A stretch of DNA of 64,000 nucleotides from Acinetobacter sp. N54.MGS-139 (lineage in GTDB: Bacteria; Pseudomonadota; Gammaproteobacteria; Burkholderiales; Burkholderiaceae_F). The translations under genes were made by a program, and so were the position numbers. Where the stretch lies: assembly GCA_000980495.1 (NCBI GenBank), contig LARN01000015.1, forward strand, positions 1-64,000, read 5' to 3'. The first letter of the stretch is position 1. Each line of letters opens with the position of its first letter. Below, piece after piece: positions 8,380-16,838 of this stretch. The notes under the pieces are model-generated. The model saw only the letters and a list, made by a program, of their open reading frames with translations. It had not been told where the DNA came from and made no database searches.

Positions 8380-8702
8380 TTGTTTTCCTTGGGATCAACG
8401 TCTTAACAATTGAAAATACTATACCGACTGGACGGTTTAAATAATTAGGAGAAGTACTAATAAATGTCGTATGTTAAGAATTTGAAGTATTTATTTTAAA
8501 TGTTAATAAAACAATGGGTTAATTTAAGTCATCTAAATCTCATAGAGTTCTGACTACCTAGAAATTACTGTATTTTTCATACAAAAGGATGATAAGAAAC
8601 AGAACTATTTCTTAAAGAAAACTTAAATACTATTTTTAACAGGCTTAATTTACTATACCTAACGGTTAAGTAAAACTATAATAAGATTAGGGAAGCGGCC
8701 GC
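8380..8702. promoter_or_regulatory. Divergent promoter region between locus 1 and the tetR gene
   Basis: A 323-base AT-rich intergenic region without a gene. A plausible -10 for locus 1 reads TATAGT on the minus strand (8418-8423). A plausible -10 for the TetR gene is TATAAT at 8677-8682. The motif CTATACC followed by CGGTTWA occurs twice: 8419-8440, overlapping the locus 1 -10, and 8653-8670, just upstream of the tetR -10. Spacing between halves differs (7 and 3 bases), so a common operator is only suggested. No sigma-54 box is visible, unlike locus 2. Confidence 0.4.
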
Positions 8703-9344
8703 ATGAATGCCGCGATGAAGTTTTTGTGCAAGGTAGGTTCTCCAATGGAAACCAAGAAACAGACAAGAAAAACCAGTGGTAAAACAAAAGAGCTGATCTT
8801 AGTGGTTGCCCGTGAGATAGCGGCTGAAAAGGGCGTCGGTCAGTTGACGCTGGAAGCAGTAGCTGATCGAGCAGGAATTAGCAAAGGCGGTTTGCTGTAC
8901 CACTTTCCGGGAAAGAAAGAGCTGATTATTGCGTTAATGGATAGTTACGTCTCACATTTATCGGATGAGCTTGAAACAGCGACGAAACCGTTCAAAGGTC
9001 ATCCGCAAGCTTTAGTTTTGGGGTTTATCCATTGGTACAAGAAATTTAACGGCATTGCAGCTTCGAACCGTACTTGGGGTGCCGCAGTTTTCGCGGTTCA
9101 GTCTTTTGATCCTCAATTAATGGAACCTCTTCATAACTGGTACAGAAAATTGTTTGAAAAGATCCGCAGCTGTGGGCCGGCTTCGTTAGACTCTGCGACG
9201 GCAATTATGGCAATCGAAGGCTTATTCATGCTTTCGCTCTACAACCTTGATCATTTAACGACGGAAGAGAAATCGAGGATTATTCAGCATATCGAGGACC
9301 GTCTGCTGATGCGTGAATTGAATCCGAAGAATTCTATTGAATAA
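8703..9344 (+). CDS. TetR/AcrR-family transcriptional regulator
   Basis: A 213-aa regulator with an N-terminal TetR helix-turn-helix around residues 25-72 (T-L-E-A-V-A-D-R-A-G-I-S-K-G-G-L-L-Y-H-F is the diagnostic core). The C-terminal ligand-binding half is poorly conserved, as usual, so the inducer cannot be read. The gene is divergent from the locus 1 reductase operon, the normal arrangement for a TetR repressor and its target. That it senses the locus 1 substrate is inference. The ATG at 8703 is used; an in-frame ATG at 8745 (METKKQ) is an alternative that would remove 14 residues, and neither has a strong ribosome-binding site. Confidence 0.85.
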   Translation: MNAAMKFLCKVGSPMETKKQTRKTSGKTKELILVVAREIAAEKGVGQLTLEAVADRAGISKGGLLYHFPGKKELIIALMDSYVSHLSDELETATKPFKGHPQALVLGFIHWYKKFNGIAASNRTWGAAVFAVQSFDPQLMEPLHNWYRKLFEKIRSCGPASLDSATAIMAIEGLFMLSLYNLDHLTTEEKSRIIQHIEDRLLMRELNPKNSIE

Positions 9345-9497
9345 CTTAACTTTCTGTTGTCTTCAAAATTACTGGAAAAAGCGGCTTCTTTATTTAAGGC
9401 GATTTGCTTGGCATCTTCAAGGTTAAACAATGTCATTACTGAGCGTGATAAGAGTTGTTATCCTAAAATTAACAATGGAGAGTTTAGAGGACAACAG

Positions 9498-11099
9498 ATG
9501 GCGATCAATCAGCTGAAAGGTTTACCACTTGGAACATCGGATTTTATTGCTTTGAGAATGGCCGATGAAATCTACGTTGATAAAACGGAGATGGTTTTTA
9601 GTTTAGCTGTTAATCGTGGCAAATATTTCCTTGCTAGACCGAGAAGGTTTGGAAAGTCTCTTCTGATATCGACTTTTGAGTCTTTATTTAAGTACGGCCT
9701 ACGTGACTTCAAAGGTTTGGCTATTGAGAACCTTTGGAAAGAAGAGGCAACCTATAACGTAGTACGGCTGGATTTTTCGGAAATTAAGGATTTCGCGGAT
9801 GCAGAATCTTTTTCAGAACGATTGATATCCCTTATCTCGCGAAAATTTGCTCCTTTTGGTTTTCGATACGAACTTCGCCCCTTCCAAACAGTTTCTGATC
9901 AGCTTTCCGATTGGTTGACTGCTCAGGAAAAGAATTCTTTAGTTCTCTTAATCGATGAATACGATGCGCCTCTTACTTCTTGTTTGAACAACAAAACTAT
10001 TTTCAAGGAAGTACGCAGAGCTTTATCGGCTTTTTACTCAGTATTAAAGTCAAATGAGGGTGCGTTGAGATTTGCGTTCATCACCGGTATTACCAAGTTT
10101 AATAAAACAAGCATTTTTTCAGAGCTGAATAATCTTTCGGATCTCTCTTTAAATGTGGAATATGGCACCCTGCTAGGTTACACATACTCTGAAACGCAGA
10201 AATACTTTTCCGGATACTTAGATAATGCCGCCTCGTTGTTAGGCATCTCAAGAGGAGAACTCACGGAAGAGCTTATCAAGCATTACGACGGATTTTGCTT
10301 TGAAAGAACCGCGAAAGAACATGTTTTTGCACCATGGTCCATGCTGAACTTTCTCTCATCTCCTCGAAACGGTTTTGTGGACTATTGGTTTGAAAGCGGC
10401 GGAAAGCCGTCCGTCTTAGTTGAATATTTAAAATCTCACGCTCTTAGGCATCCTGAAGAGTATGGGCGTGAAAAATCGATTTCCCTTTCTACTCTTTCCG
10501 GGTCCTCTGATTTGGAAAATTTGTCAGATCTGGGTCTTCTGACACAAGCAGGCTACCTGACGATCAAGGCGGTAAGGTACGGAGATACGGTATTTCTTGA
10601 TTATCCGAACTTAGAAGTGAAGCGCGCTATGGCTCAGTTATATATGGAGCGCTTGCTCGATGGTAAAGTTGCCGGTCAAGTGGGAGCGGGTCCAATAGCA
10701 AAGGTACTTGGTGAAGAATCTACCGAGTCGGTATTCCATATTCTCAACCGACTCTTCCTGGCAATTGATTATCAGAACTATCCGGTGAAGGACGAAGCTT
10801 CCTTGCGAGCTTATGTCCAGGTCTATTTCTCAGGAGCAGGGTTAGAGCCGAAAGTTGAACAGCACAATGCTCACGGCAGAAGTGATCTAGAAGTAAGCGT
10901 CGGAGAAAGACATTGGGTTTTCGAGTTCAAAGTTTCCTATGACGGGGAGAAGGAAGAAGAAATTCTTCTAGAGGGCATTTCACAGATGAAAGCCAGACAT
11001 TACGGAGAGCAAGGGAGTTCTAAGGAGCTTAAGCGTGTCGTGTTGGTCTATTCAATTCCATCTCGCCAATTCGTGAAATGGAAATTGCTGACGGCCTAA
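9498..11099 (+). CDS. AAA-ATPase-like protein with C-terminal PD-(D/E)XK nuclease domain
   Basis: A protein of about 533 aa of the AAA-ATPase_like (DUF1703-type) plus PDDEXK_9 architecture, common as a multicopy accessory gene in gut bacteria and of unknown function. The N-terminus has the family opening (Y-V-D-K-T), a P-loop variant (R-P-R-R-F-G-K-S) and Walker B L-L-I-D-E-Y-D. The C-terminus shows the nuclease-like core: S-D-L-E-V, then W-V-F-E-F-K (acidic residue, then E-x-K). I chose the ATG at 9498 because homology-like sequence starts there; a TTG at 9357 would add 47 unrelated residues. It follows tetR by about 150 bases on the same strand. A defence or mobile-element role is sometimes suspected but not shown here. 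Confidence 0.82.
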   Translation: MAINQLKGLPLGTSDFIALRMADEIYVDKTEMVFSLAVNRGKYFLARPRRFGKSLLISTFESLFKYGLRDFKGLAIENLWKEEATYNVVRLDFSEIKDFADAESFSERLISLISRKFAPFGFRYELRPFQTVSDQLSDWLTAQEKNSLVLLIDEYDAPLTSCLNNKTIFKEVRRALSAFYSVLKSNEGALRFAFITGITKFNKTSIFSELNNLSDLSLNVEYGTLLGYTYSETQKYFSGYLDNAASLLGISRGELTEELIKHYDGFCFERTAKEHVFAPWSMLNFLSSPRNGFVDYWFESGGKPSVLVEYLKSHALRHPEEYGREKSISLSTLSGSSDLENLSDLGLLTQAGYLTIKAVRYGDTVFLDYPNLEVKRAMAQLYMERLLDGKVAGQVGAGPIAKVLGEESTESVFHILNRLFLAIDYQNYPVKDEASLRAYVQVYFSGAGLEPKVEQHNAHGRSDLEVSVGERHWVFEFKVSYDGEKEEEILLEGISQMKARHYGEQGSSKELKRVVLVYSIPSRQFVKWKLLTA

Positions 11100-11147
11100 A
11101 AAATCAGCCCTAATTCCTAGCTAGATATAGAATTTTTCCGAAGTCTG

Positions 11148-11795
11148 TCAGGGATTTTCGATAGTGTGGAAGAGCAGCTCGAAATCTTCTGAGTCGGGGC
11201 TGAAACGATAAAGGTTGCCTTCCGATAAATCGTAGTAAAGTGCGTGAAGCTTGAGCTGTCCGTTTTTAACACGCTCTGCGATCCAAGGATATGAGAGCAG
11301 GTTATCAAGGGAAATCAGCACGGCGCCTTCTTCACAGTGGCGGCTTCGAGTCTTTTCATCTTCATCGCCCGTAATAGCTTGGAGGCGTTCCAAAGCCGGA
11401 GAGGCAATGCCAACCCAGTCTTGAATATAAGTTTCTCCGGCAATGGTTTCAGGAGCCATGAGTCCGTGGATGCCGCCGCAATGAGAGTGGCCCATGACAA
11501 CGATGTGCTCGACGTTGAGGTGTTTAACTCCGTATTCAATGGCGCTCATCACAGAACAAGGATTTGAGGCCTGTGTAACAGCGGGAACTAACGCAGCCAC
11601 GTTTCTGATCACAAATAAATCACCGGGCTTGCAGTGCAAAAGAATTGCCGGATCGACTCTCGAATCGCAGCAGGCGACAACCAGCGTTTTAGGATTCTGG
11701 GCCTTTTCCAGTGATTCGAAATACTGTCTTTCCTTTAAGAAGTAAGTCTGTTTGAAGTTGTGGAAGCCTTCTATAAGTTTGTGAAAATTATCCAT
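11148..11795 (-). CDS. can: Beta-class carbonic anhydrase
   Basis: A zinc enzyme interconverting CO2 and bicarbonate in the cytoplasm, about 215 aa. The zinc ligands are visible: Cys and the Asp-Arg dyad in A-C-C-D-S-R-V-D-P, then His and Cys in M-G-H-S-H-C-G-G. The ATG at 11795 (MDNFHKLIEGF) fits the family N-terminus; a TTG at 11885 would add 30 unlike residues. It lies downstream of a DoxX gene on the same strand with a 93-base gap. It is convergent with the ATPase gene, with no clear terminator between them. The class assignment is firm; the symbol can follows E. coli usage. Confidence 0.9.
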   Translation of the reverse strand: MDNFHKLIEGFHNFKQTYFLKERQYFESLEKAQNPKTLVVACCDSRVDPAILLHCKPGDLFVIRNVAALVPAVTQASNPCSVMSAIEYGVKHLNVEHIVVMGHSHCGGIHGLMAPETIAGETYIQDWVGIASPALERLQAITGDEDEKTRSRHCEEGAVLISLDNLLSYPWIAERVKNGQLKLHALYYDLSEGNLYRFSPDSEDFELLFHTIENP

Positions 11796-11888
11796 TTTGT
11801 TCTGAGTTTTGTTGTTTGAGTTCACAGAACTATACAACGGCGACACGCTCAGCCATTCGAGACTTTGCCCCGATTTACGACTCAAGAA

Positions 11889-12302
11889 TCAATGACCGGC
11901 AAGAATGTACAGGAGCCAGTAGTCTGCGGAGTAAAGTCCTGAGCCGACAATAAATATCGCAATGAGCCCGAATAAATAAGGAAGGGCCGGAGAGGTCAGA
12001 TCCTTGCCGATGGTGACTTTGGTTGCGATTGTGAAGCTAACGATCGCAGGAATGACTGCCAGCCTCGTGAGGAAACCAGCCATGAGAAATAGCGGAACGA
12101 AGGTTTCAATGATGGCGGCTGAGTAATACCCGACCCGTGGAGAAAAGAAAAAGACCTTCGGAAACTTCGTAGCGTTTTCCGGATGGAAAAGTTTCTGCAC
12201 TCCGTATGGCAGCATCGCTAACGCAATTGCCCATCTAAACAGTAAAGAAGCCATGCTGGCAGAAGTTGAATCGCAGGTCCAATGCAATATGGTGGTTATC
12301 AT
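11889..12302 (-). CDS. DoxX-family membrane protein
   Basis: A 137-aa integral membrane protein with about four hydrophobic segments. It carries the DoxX pattern R-W-A-I-A-L-A-M-L-P-Y-G-V-Q-K-L near residues 23-38 and an acidic site in the second helix (I-I-E-T-F-V-P-L-F-L). DoxX-family proteins are linked to respiratory or redox membrane functions in some species, but most are uncharacterised. The start (MITTILHW) is an ATG preceded by a modest AAGGAATT. The carbonic anhydrase gene follows; no operon function is evident. Confidence 0.8.
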   Translation of the reverse strand: MITTILHWTCDSTSASMASLLFRWAIALAMLPYGVQKLFHPENATKFPKVFFFSPRVGYYSAAIIETFVPLFLMAGFLTRLAVIPAIVSFTIATKVTIGKDLTSPALPYLFGLIAIFIVGSGLYSADYWLLYILAGH

Positions 12303-12566
12303 TTCAATTCCTTAATTTTCGAAGGAAATTTTAGAAAAGAACTACAACGGCAATGGGTTAGGTCTGCTTAAATGAGGCAGTGAAGGAAAGCAGTTAGAAG
12401 AAAATCTGTTTTTTGAAGGTAACGATCGAAGCAGCAAACCCGAAAAATCAAGACTTCGACAGAGCTGTTTACCGCTCACAAAATTGTTTCTGAGTGACGG
12501 CTTCAAATCTATAATCAGTTTGTTTCAGCGGCTGGTTTTTGCTGAAACACGCTCAACAGGAAACCT
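12303..12566. promoter_or_regulatory. Leader region of sucA with TATAAT box and 9-bp hairpin
   Basis: A 264-base gap between the divergent DoxX and sucA genes, with no gene seen in it. TATAAT at 12510-12515 is a candidate -10 for sucA. Immediately after it, TGTTTCAGC (12521-12529) and GCTGAAACA (12541-12549) form a perfect 9-bp inverted repeat with an 11-base loop. The repeat ends 17 bases before the GTG start. It could be an operator or an mRNA hairpin near the ribosome-binding site. Confidence 0.5.
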
Positions 12567-15497
12567 GTGAAGCAGCCGCAAAATATTCCGATAATTTGCG
12601 GCCCCCTGAGCGGCAAGAAATTTGTCCAAGGTGAAAAAGTGATTAAAGACTTAATAGAGAATTCATATCTCTTCGGCGGGAATGCTCCTTACGTAGAAGA
12701 TTTATACGAGCAGTACCTCGAAGACCCAAGTTCCGTAGATGAGAAATGGCGTCAGTACTTTGACCGCCTGCAGCAGGCGCCGGCTTCCGACGGCCGCGTC
12801 GAAACCGTCGACGTTCCTCATGCACCTATTGTTGAAGCTTTCGCACAGAGAGCGTCCGAACCTCGTTCAACCGTTTGCTCGGTGAGCGAGCGAGATCTCG
12901 ACTTGGCTAAAAAGCAGGTTGCGGTTCAGTCCATCATCGGCGCTTACCGATTCCTGGGAAGTCGCTGGGCTAATCTTGACCCGCTGCACAGAAGAGAGCG
13001 CCCGAAGATCCCCGAGCTTGAACCGTCTTTCTACGGCTTGTCCGAAACAGATATGGACAGCACTTTCTCGACCGCCAATACGTACTTTGGCGCCGATAAG
13101 ATGACGCTTCGCGACTTGATCGCTGCCTTGAAACAAACTTATTGCAGCGATATCGGTATCGAATTCATGTACATCAGCGATCCGGTGATCAAACGCTGGT
13201 GGCAGCAAAAACTTGAACCTTGCCGCTCAACCCCGAGCATGGATGCGAAGTCAAAGAAACGCATTCTTGAAGAATTGACGGCTGCAGAAGGTTTGGAGCG
13301 TTATCTCCATACTAAATATGTCGGTCAGAAACGCTTCTCGCTCGAAGGCGGAGAAAGCTTCATTGTCGCCATGGACGAGATCGTAGAAACGGGTGCCGCT
13401 CAAGGCCTGGAAGAAATGGTCATCGGTATGGCGCACCGCGGACGTCTCAATGTGCTCGTCAATACACTTGGTAAAGCTCCGAGCGAATTGTTTGCTGAGT
13501 TTGAAGGCCACTACAAGAGTAAAGACCTGCCGGCCGGCGACGTGAAATACCACAACGGTTTCTCTAGCGACGTCGTCACAGCCTCGGGACCGATTCATCT
13601 GGCCTTAGCCTTTAATCCTTCTCATCTTGAAATCGTTGACCCGGTTGCGGTCGGGAGCGTTCGCGCCCGTCAGGACCGTCGTCACGATCCGAAGGGCCGT
13701 CGCGTCATGGGCGTTCTTGTTCACGGCGACGCAGCGTTCGCCGGACAAGGTGTCGTCATGGAGACCCTAAACCTGGCTGATACCCGCGGTTACGGTACCG
13801 GCGGCACGATGCACATCGTGATCAACAATCAGATCGGCTTTACGACTTCCGACCCACGCGATAAGGGCTCGATGACTTATTGTACGGACCCCGCCAAACT
13901 CATTGAAGCGCCGGTTTTGCACGTCAACGGCGATGACCCAGAAGCCGTCGTGTTTGCCACTCGTTTAGCCATGGAGTTCCGCAAGAGCTTCAGCCGCGAT
14001 GTAGTTGTCGATATCGTCTGCTTCCGCCGTTTAGGCCACAACGAACAGGACACTCCGGGACTGACGCAGCCGCTGATGTACAAGAAGATCAATGTTCATC
14101 CGGGTACTCGTCAGGTTTATGCCGACAAGCTGGCACTCCAGGGCGTTGTAAGCCCCGAAGAAGCCAAGGAAATGGTTGCCGCCTATCGCCGCAGTCTCGA
14201 AAGCGGCATTCCGCCCAGACAGACGGCTTTGATTGAGGGCAAGAATCCTTACGCCGTTGATTGGTCCCGCTACAACGGAAGCTGGACAGACGATGTCAAG
14301 ACCTCTGTTCCTTTGGACGAATTGAAGCGTCTTACCGACGTCATTACGACCGTTCCGGAAAACTTCAAACTCCATCCGCTCCTTCAGAAGGTCATTGCCG
14401 ACCGTCGTCTGATGATGCAGGAAGAAATCCGTGTGGATTGGGGGCTGGCCGAGCATCTGGCTTTTGCCACACTGCTGACGGGCGGATACTCCGTTCGAAT
14501 TTCCGGTGAAGACTCCGGCCGCGGAACCTTCAGTCATCGTCATGCGGTTTGGCATGACCAAAACCGTGACCGCTGGGATTCCGGCATTTGGATTCCTTTG
14601 GAGCATTTGGGTGAGCATCAGGCTCAGTTCACAGTAATTGACTCCGTCCTGTCTGAAGAGTCTGTTTTGGCATTTGAATACGGCTACGCCAGCTCTTCTC
14701 CGAAGTGTCTGACGATTTGGGAAGCTCAGTTCGGCGATTTTGCTAACGGCGCTCAGGTCGTGATTGACCAGTTCATCAGCTCCGGTGAAGCTAAGTGGGG
14801 CCGCAAGAGCGGCTTGACGATGCTGCTGCCGCACGGCTACGAAGGTCAGGGGCCTGAACATTCTTCGGCTCGCGTCGAACGCTATCTGCAGCTTGCAGCA
14901 GATACCAATATGCTGATTTGCCAGCCGACAACTGCTGCTCAGATTTTCCATCTGCTGCGCCGTCAGATGGTCGGCAATATCCGCAAACCTTTAATCGTCT
15001 TCTCTCCGAAGAGCCTGCTGCGCAACAAGATGGCAAGTTCTGATTTGGAAGAACTCTCCGAAGGTAAATTTGAAACCGTCATCGGTGAAATTGAAGAGCT
15101 CGATGCCGATAAGGTCAGAAGAATTCTGGTCTGCACCGGCAAGGTCTATTACGACCTCGTGAAATACCGCAAAGAGCATGAAATCGATGACGTTGTCATT
15201 GTTCGCCTTGAACAGCTCTATCCGTTCCCGCATAAGAGCTTCCGTGAAGAGACTTCCGGTTACTCCTTCGCTTCCGAAGTGGTTTGGGTTCAGGACGAAC
15301 CTCAGAATCAGGGCGCCTGGTTCTATGTGCAGCACCATTTGCTTGAAGAAATGCCTTCCGGCGCAAGACTGAGTTACGCAGGACGTCCGGCTTCCTCTTC
15401 GCCTGCCGTCGGTTATGCCAGCAAACATGCCGAGCAGCTCAAAGAATTGGTGGAAAACGCTTTCGGACGCCTCAAGGGCTTTATCCAGACGAAATAG
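12567..15497 (+). CDS. sucA: 2-oxoglutarate dehydrogenase E1 component
   Basis: The thiamine-diphosphate-dependent decarboxylase of the 2-oxoglutarate dehydrogenase complex in the TCA cycle, 976 aa and close to the usual 930-960. The N-terminal segment Y-L-F-G-G-N-A-P-Y-V-E-D-L-Y-E-Q is the typical E1o subunit-contact motif. The thiamine-binding region includes M-A-H-R-G-R-L-N-V-L and H-G-D-A-A-F-A-G-Q-G, and the C-terminus keeps E-A-Q-F-G-D-F-A-N-G-A-Q. The start is a GTG at 12567 behind AACAGGAAA, giving an N-terminal extension of roughly 30 residues before the motif. It is first in sucA-sucB-lpd, with gaps of 39 and 9 bases. A full oxidative branch is notable in a lineage rich in anaerobic reductases. 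Confidence 0.96.
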   Translation: MKQPQNIPIICGPLSGKKFVQGEKVIKDLIENSYLFGGNAPYVEDLYEQYLEDPSSVDEKWRQYFDRLQQAPASDGRVETVDVPHAPIVEAFAQRASEPRSTVCSVSERDLDLAKKQVAVQSIIGAYRFLGSRWANLDPLHRRERPKIPELEPSFYGLSETDMDSTFSTANTYFGADKMTLRDLIAALKQTYCSDIGIEFMYISDPVIKRWWQQKLEPCRSTPSMDAKSKKRILEELTAAEGLERYLHTKYVGQKRFSLEGGESFIVAMDEIVETGAAQGLEEMVIGMAHRGRLNVLVNTLGKAPSELFAEFEGHYKSKDLPAGDVKYHNGFSSDVVTASGPIHLALAFNPSHLEIVDPVAVGSVRARQDRRHDPKGRRVMGVLVHGDAAFAGQGVVMETLNLADTRGYGTGGTMHIVINNQIGFTTSDPRDKGSMTYCTDPAKLIEAPVLHVNGDDPEAVVFATRLAMEFRKSFSRDVVVDIVCFRRLGHNEQDTPGLTQPLMYKKINVHPGTRQVYADKLALQGVVSPEEAKEMVAAYRRSLESGIPPRQTALIEGKNPYAVDWSRYNGSWTDDVKTSVPLDELKRLTDVITTVPENFKLHPLLQKVIADRRLMMQEEIRVDWGLAEHLAFATLLTGGYSVRISGEDSGRGTFSHRHAVWHDQNRDRWDSGIWIPLEHLGEHQAQFTVIDSVLSEESVLAFEYGYASSSPKCLTIWEAQFGDFANGAQVVIDQFISSGEAKWGRKSGLTMLLPHGYEGQGPEHSSARVERYLQLAADTNMLICQPTTAAQIFHLLRRQMVGNIRKPLIVFSPKSLLRNKMASSDLEELSEGKFETVIGEIEELDADKVRRILVCTGKVYYDLVKYRKEHEIDDVVIVRLEQLYPFPHKSFREETSGYSFASEVVWVQDEPQNQGAWFYVQHHLLEEMPSGARLSYAGRPASSSPAVGYASKHAEQLKELVENAFGRLKGFIQTK

Positions 15498-15536
15498 TTC
15501 AAGCGTTGCTTTGTAAAGAATTCGGAGAAAAAAGAA

Positions 15537-16829
15537 ATGTCTATTGTTGAAGTCAAAGTACCCGAGCTGTCCGAGTCTGTTTCGGAAGCCAGTTTGATTG
15601 AATGGAAAAAGAAAGTCGGCGAGCCGGTTAAAACCGATGAAATCCTTATTGAAATTGAGACCGACAAGATTGTGTTGGAAATCCCGGCGCCGGCTGACGG
15701 TGTGCTGGCAAGCATTGAGCAGCCGGACGGAGCTGCCGTTCTGAGTGATCAGCTGATCGCAACGATCGATACCGAAGGGATGGCAGCGGCTCAGCCGGAA
15801 GCACCGAAAGCTGCCGTTGCTGAAGAAGTCATTATTTCGACGCCCGCCGCAGCATCTGCGCCGGCTCCCGCACCTGCAGCTCCGGCGGTTTCTGCTGCCG
15901 CTCCCTTTATGATGCCTGCCGCAGAAAAGCTTATGGCCAACAGCGGATTGTCTGCGTCTCAAGTGGCCGGAACCGGCGTCGGCGGCCGTATCACGAAACC
16001 TGATGTCATCGCCGCTTTGAAGAGCGCTCAGCCTGTGGCACCCTCAGCAGTCGCTTCAGCTCCGGCTCAGCAGGCCGCGCCGAAGGCCGCTCCCGCCAAA
16101 CCAGCCGATCCGGCAGCATCACTTGACGGAAGACCCGAACAGAGAGTGCCGATGTCTCGCCTCCGCGCCAGAGTTGCCGAACGCCTCGTTGAGTCTCAGT
16201 CCAACTGTGCCATCCTGACCACTTTCAATGAGGTGAACTTAGCGCCGGTAATGGCTTTGAGAGCGAAGTACAAAGAGAGCTTCGAGAAGAAGTACGGCGT
16301 AAAACTCGGTTTTATGAGCTTCTTCGTGAAAGCTGCTGTTCACGCTTTGAAGCAGTATCCGATCATCAACGCCTCTGTCGACGGCCATGACATCATTTAT
16401 CACGGCTATATGGACATCGGTATTGCAGTCGGCTCTCCCCGCGGTTTGGTCGTGCCGGTCTTAAGAGATGCGGATCAAATGACCTTTGCAGAGATCGAAC
16501 TCAAGATTGCTGACTTTGCGAAGCGCGCCAAAGACGGCAAGTTGACGCTTGAAGAGCTGACCGGCGGCACATTCACGATTTCCAACGGCGGTGTGTTCGG
16601 ATCCTTGTTCTCTACGCCGATCATCAACCCGCCTCAGTCTGCAATTCTCGGCATCCATGCTACGAAACCTCGTCCCGTGGCAGAAAACGGAGAAGTCGTT
16701 ATTCGTCCGATGAACTACTTTGCGATGAGCTACGACCATCGAATTATTGACGGACGTGAAGCCGTTTTGGCACTCGTGGCGATGAAAGAAGCCCTCGAAG
16801 ATCCGGCTCGTTTACTCTTAGATCTTTAA
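15537..16829 (+). CDS. sucB: Dihydrolipoyllysine succinyltransferase, E2 of 2-oxoglutarate dehydrogenase
   Basis: The E2 core of the complex, 430 aa. Domains in order: lipoyl domain 1-78 with the lipoylated Lys in E-T-D-K-I-V-L-E; a long Ala/Pro-rich linker; peripheral subunit-binding domain near 128-162 ([18 protein letters not shown]); a second Ala/Pro linker; and the catalytic acyltransferase domain ending in [11 protein letters not shown] with the active-site His and Asp. GGAGAAAAAAGAA precedes the ATG. It lies 39 bases after sucA and 9 bases before lpd, so one transcript is likely, ending at the terminator at 18280-18319. Confidence 0.96.
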   Translation: MSIVEVKVPELSESVSEASLIEWKKKVGEPVKTDEILIEIETDKIVLEIPAPADGVLASIEQPDGAAVLSDQLIATIDTEGMAAAQPEAPKAAVAEEVIISTPAAASAPAPAPAAPAVSAAAPFMMPAAEKLMANSGLSASQVAGTGVGGRITKPDVIAALKSAQPVAPSAVASAPAQQAAPKAAPAKPADPAASLDGRPEQRVPMSRLRARVAERLVESQSNCAILTTFNEVNLAPVMALRAKYKESFEKKYGVKLGFMSFFVKAAVHALKQYPIINASVDGHDIIYHGYMDIGIAVGSPRGLVVPVLRDADQMTFAEIELKIADFAKRAKDGKLTLEELTGGTFTISNGGVFGSLFSTPIINPPQSAILGIHATKPRPVAENGEVVIRPMNYFAMSYDHRIIDGREAVLALVAMKEALEDPARLLLDL

Positions 16830-16838
16830 GGAGCGGTC

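Noticed and set aside
11796..11885. Longer N-terminus of carbonic anhydrase from a TTG at 11885
   Set aside because: The added 30 residues do not resemble the family and the frame would start 4 bases from the DoxX gene; the ATG at 11795 fits better.
14031..14951. Long antisense frame within sucA (306 codons)
   Set aside because: Fully inside a strongly conserved gene, with no ribosome-binding site or family motif; an open antisense frame caused by codon bias.
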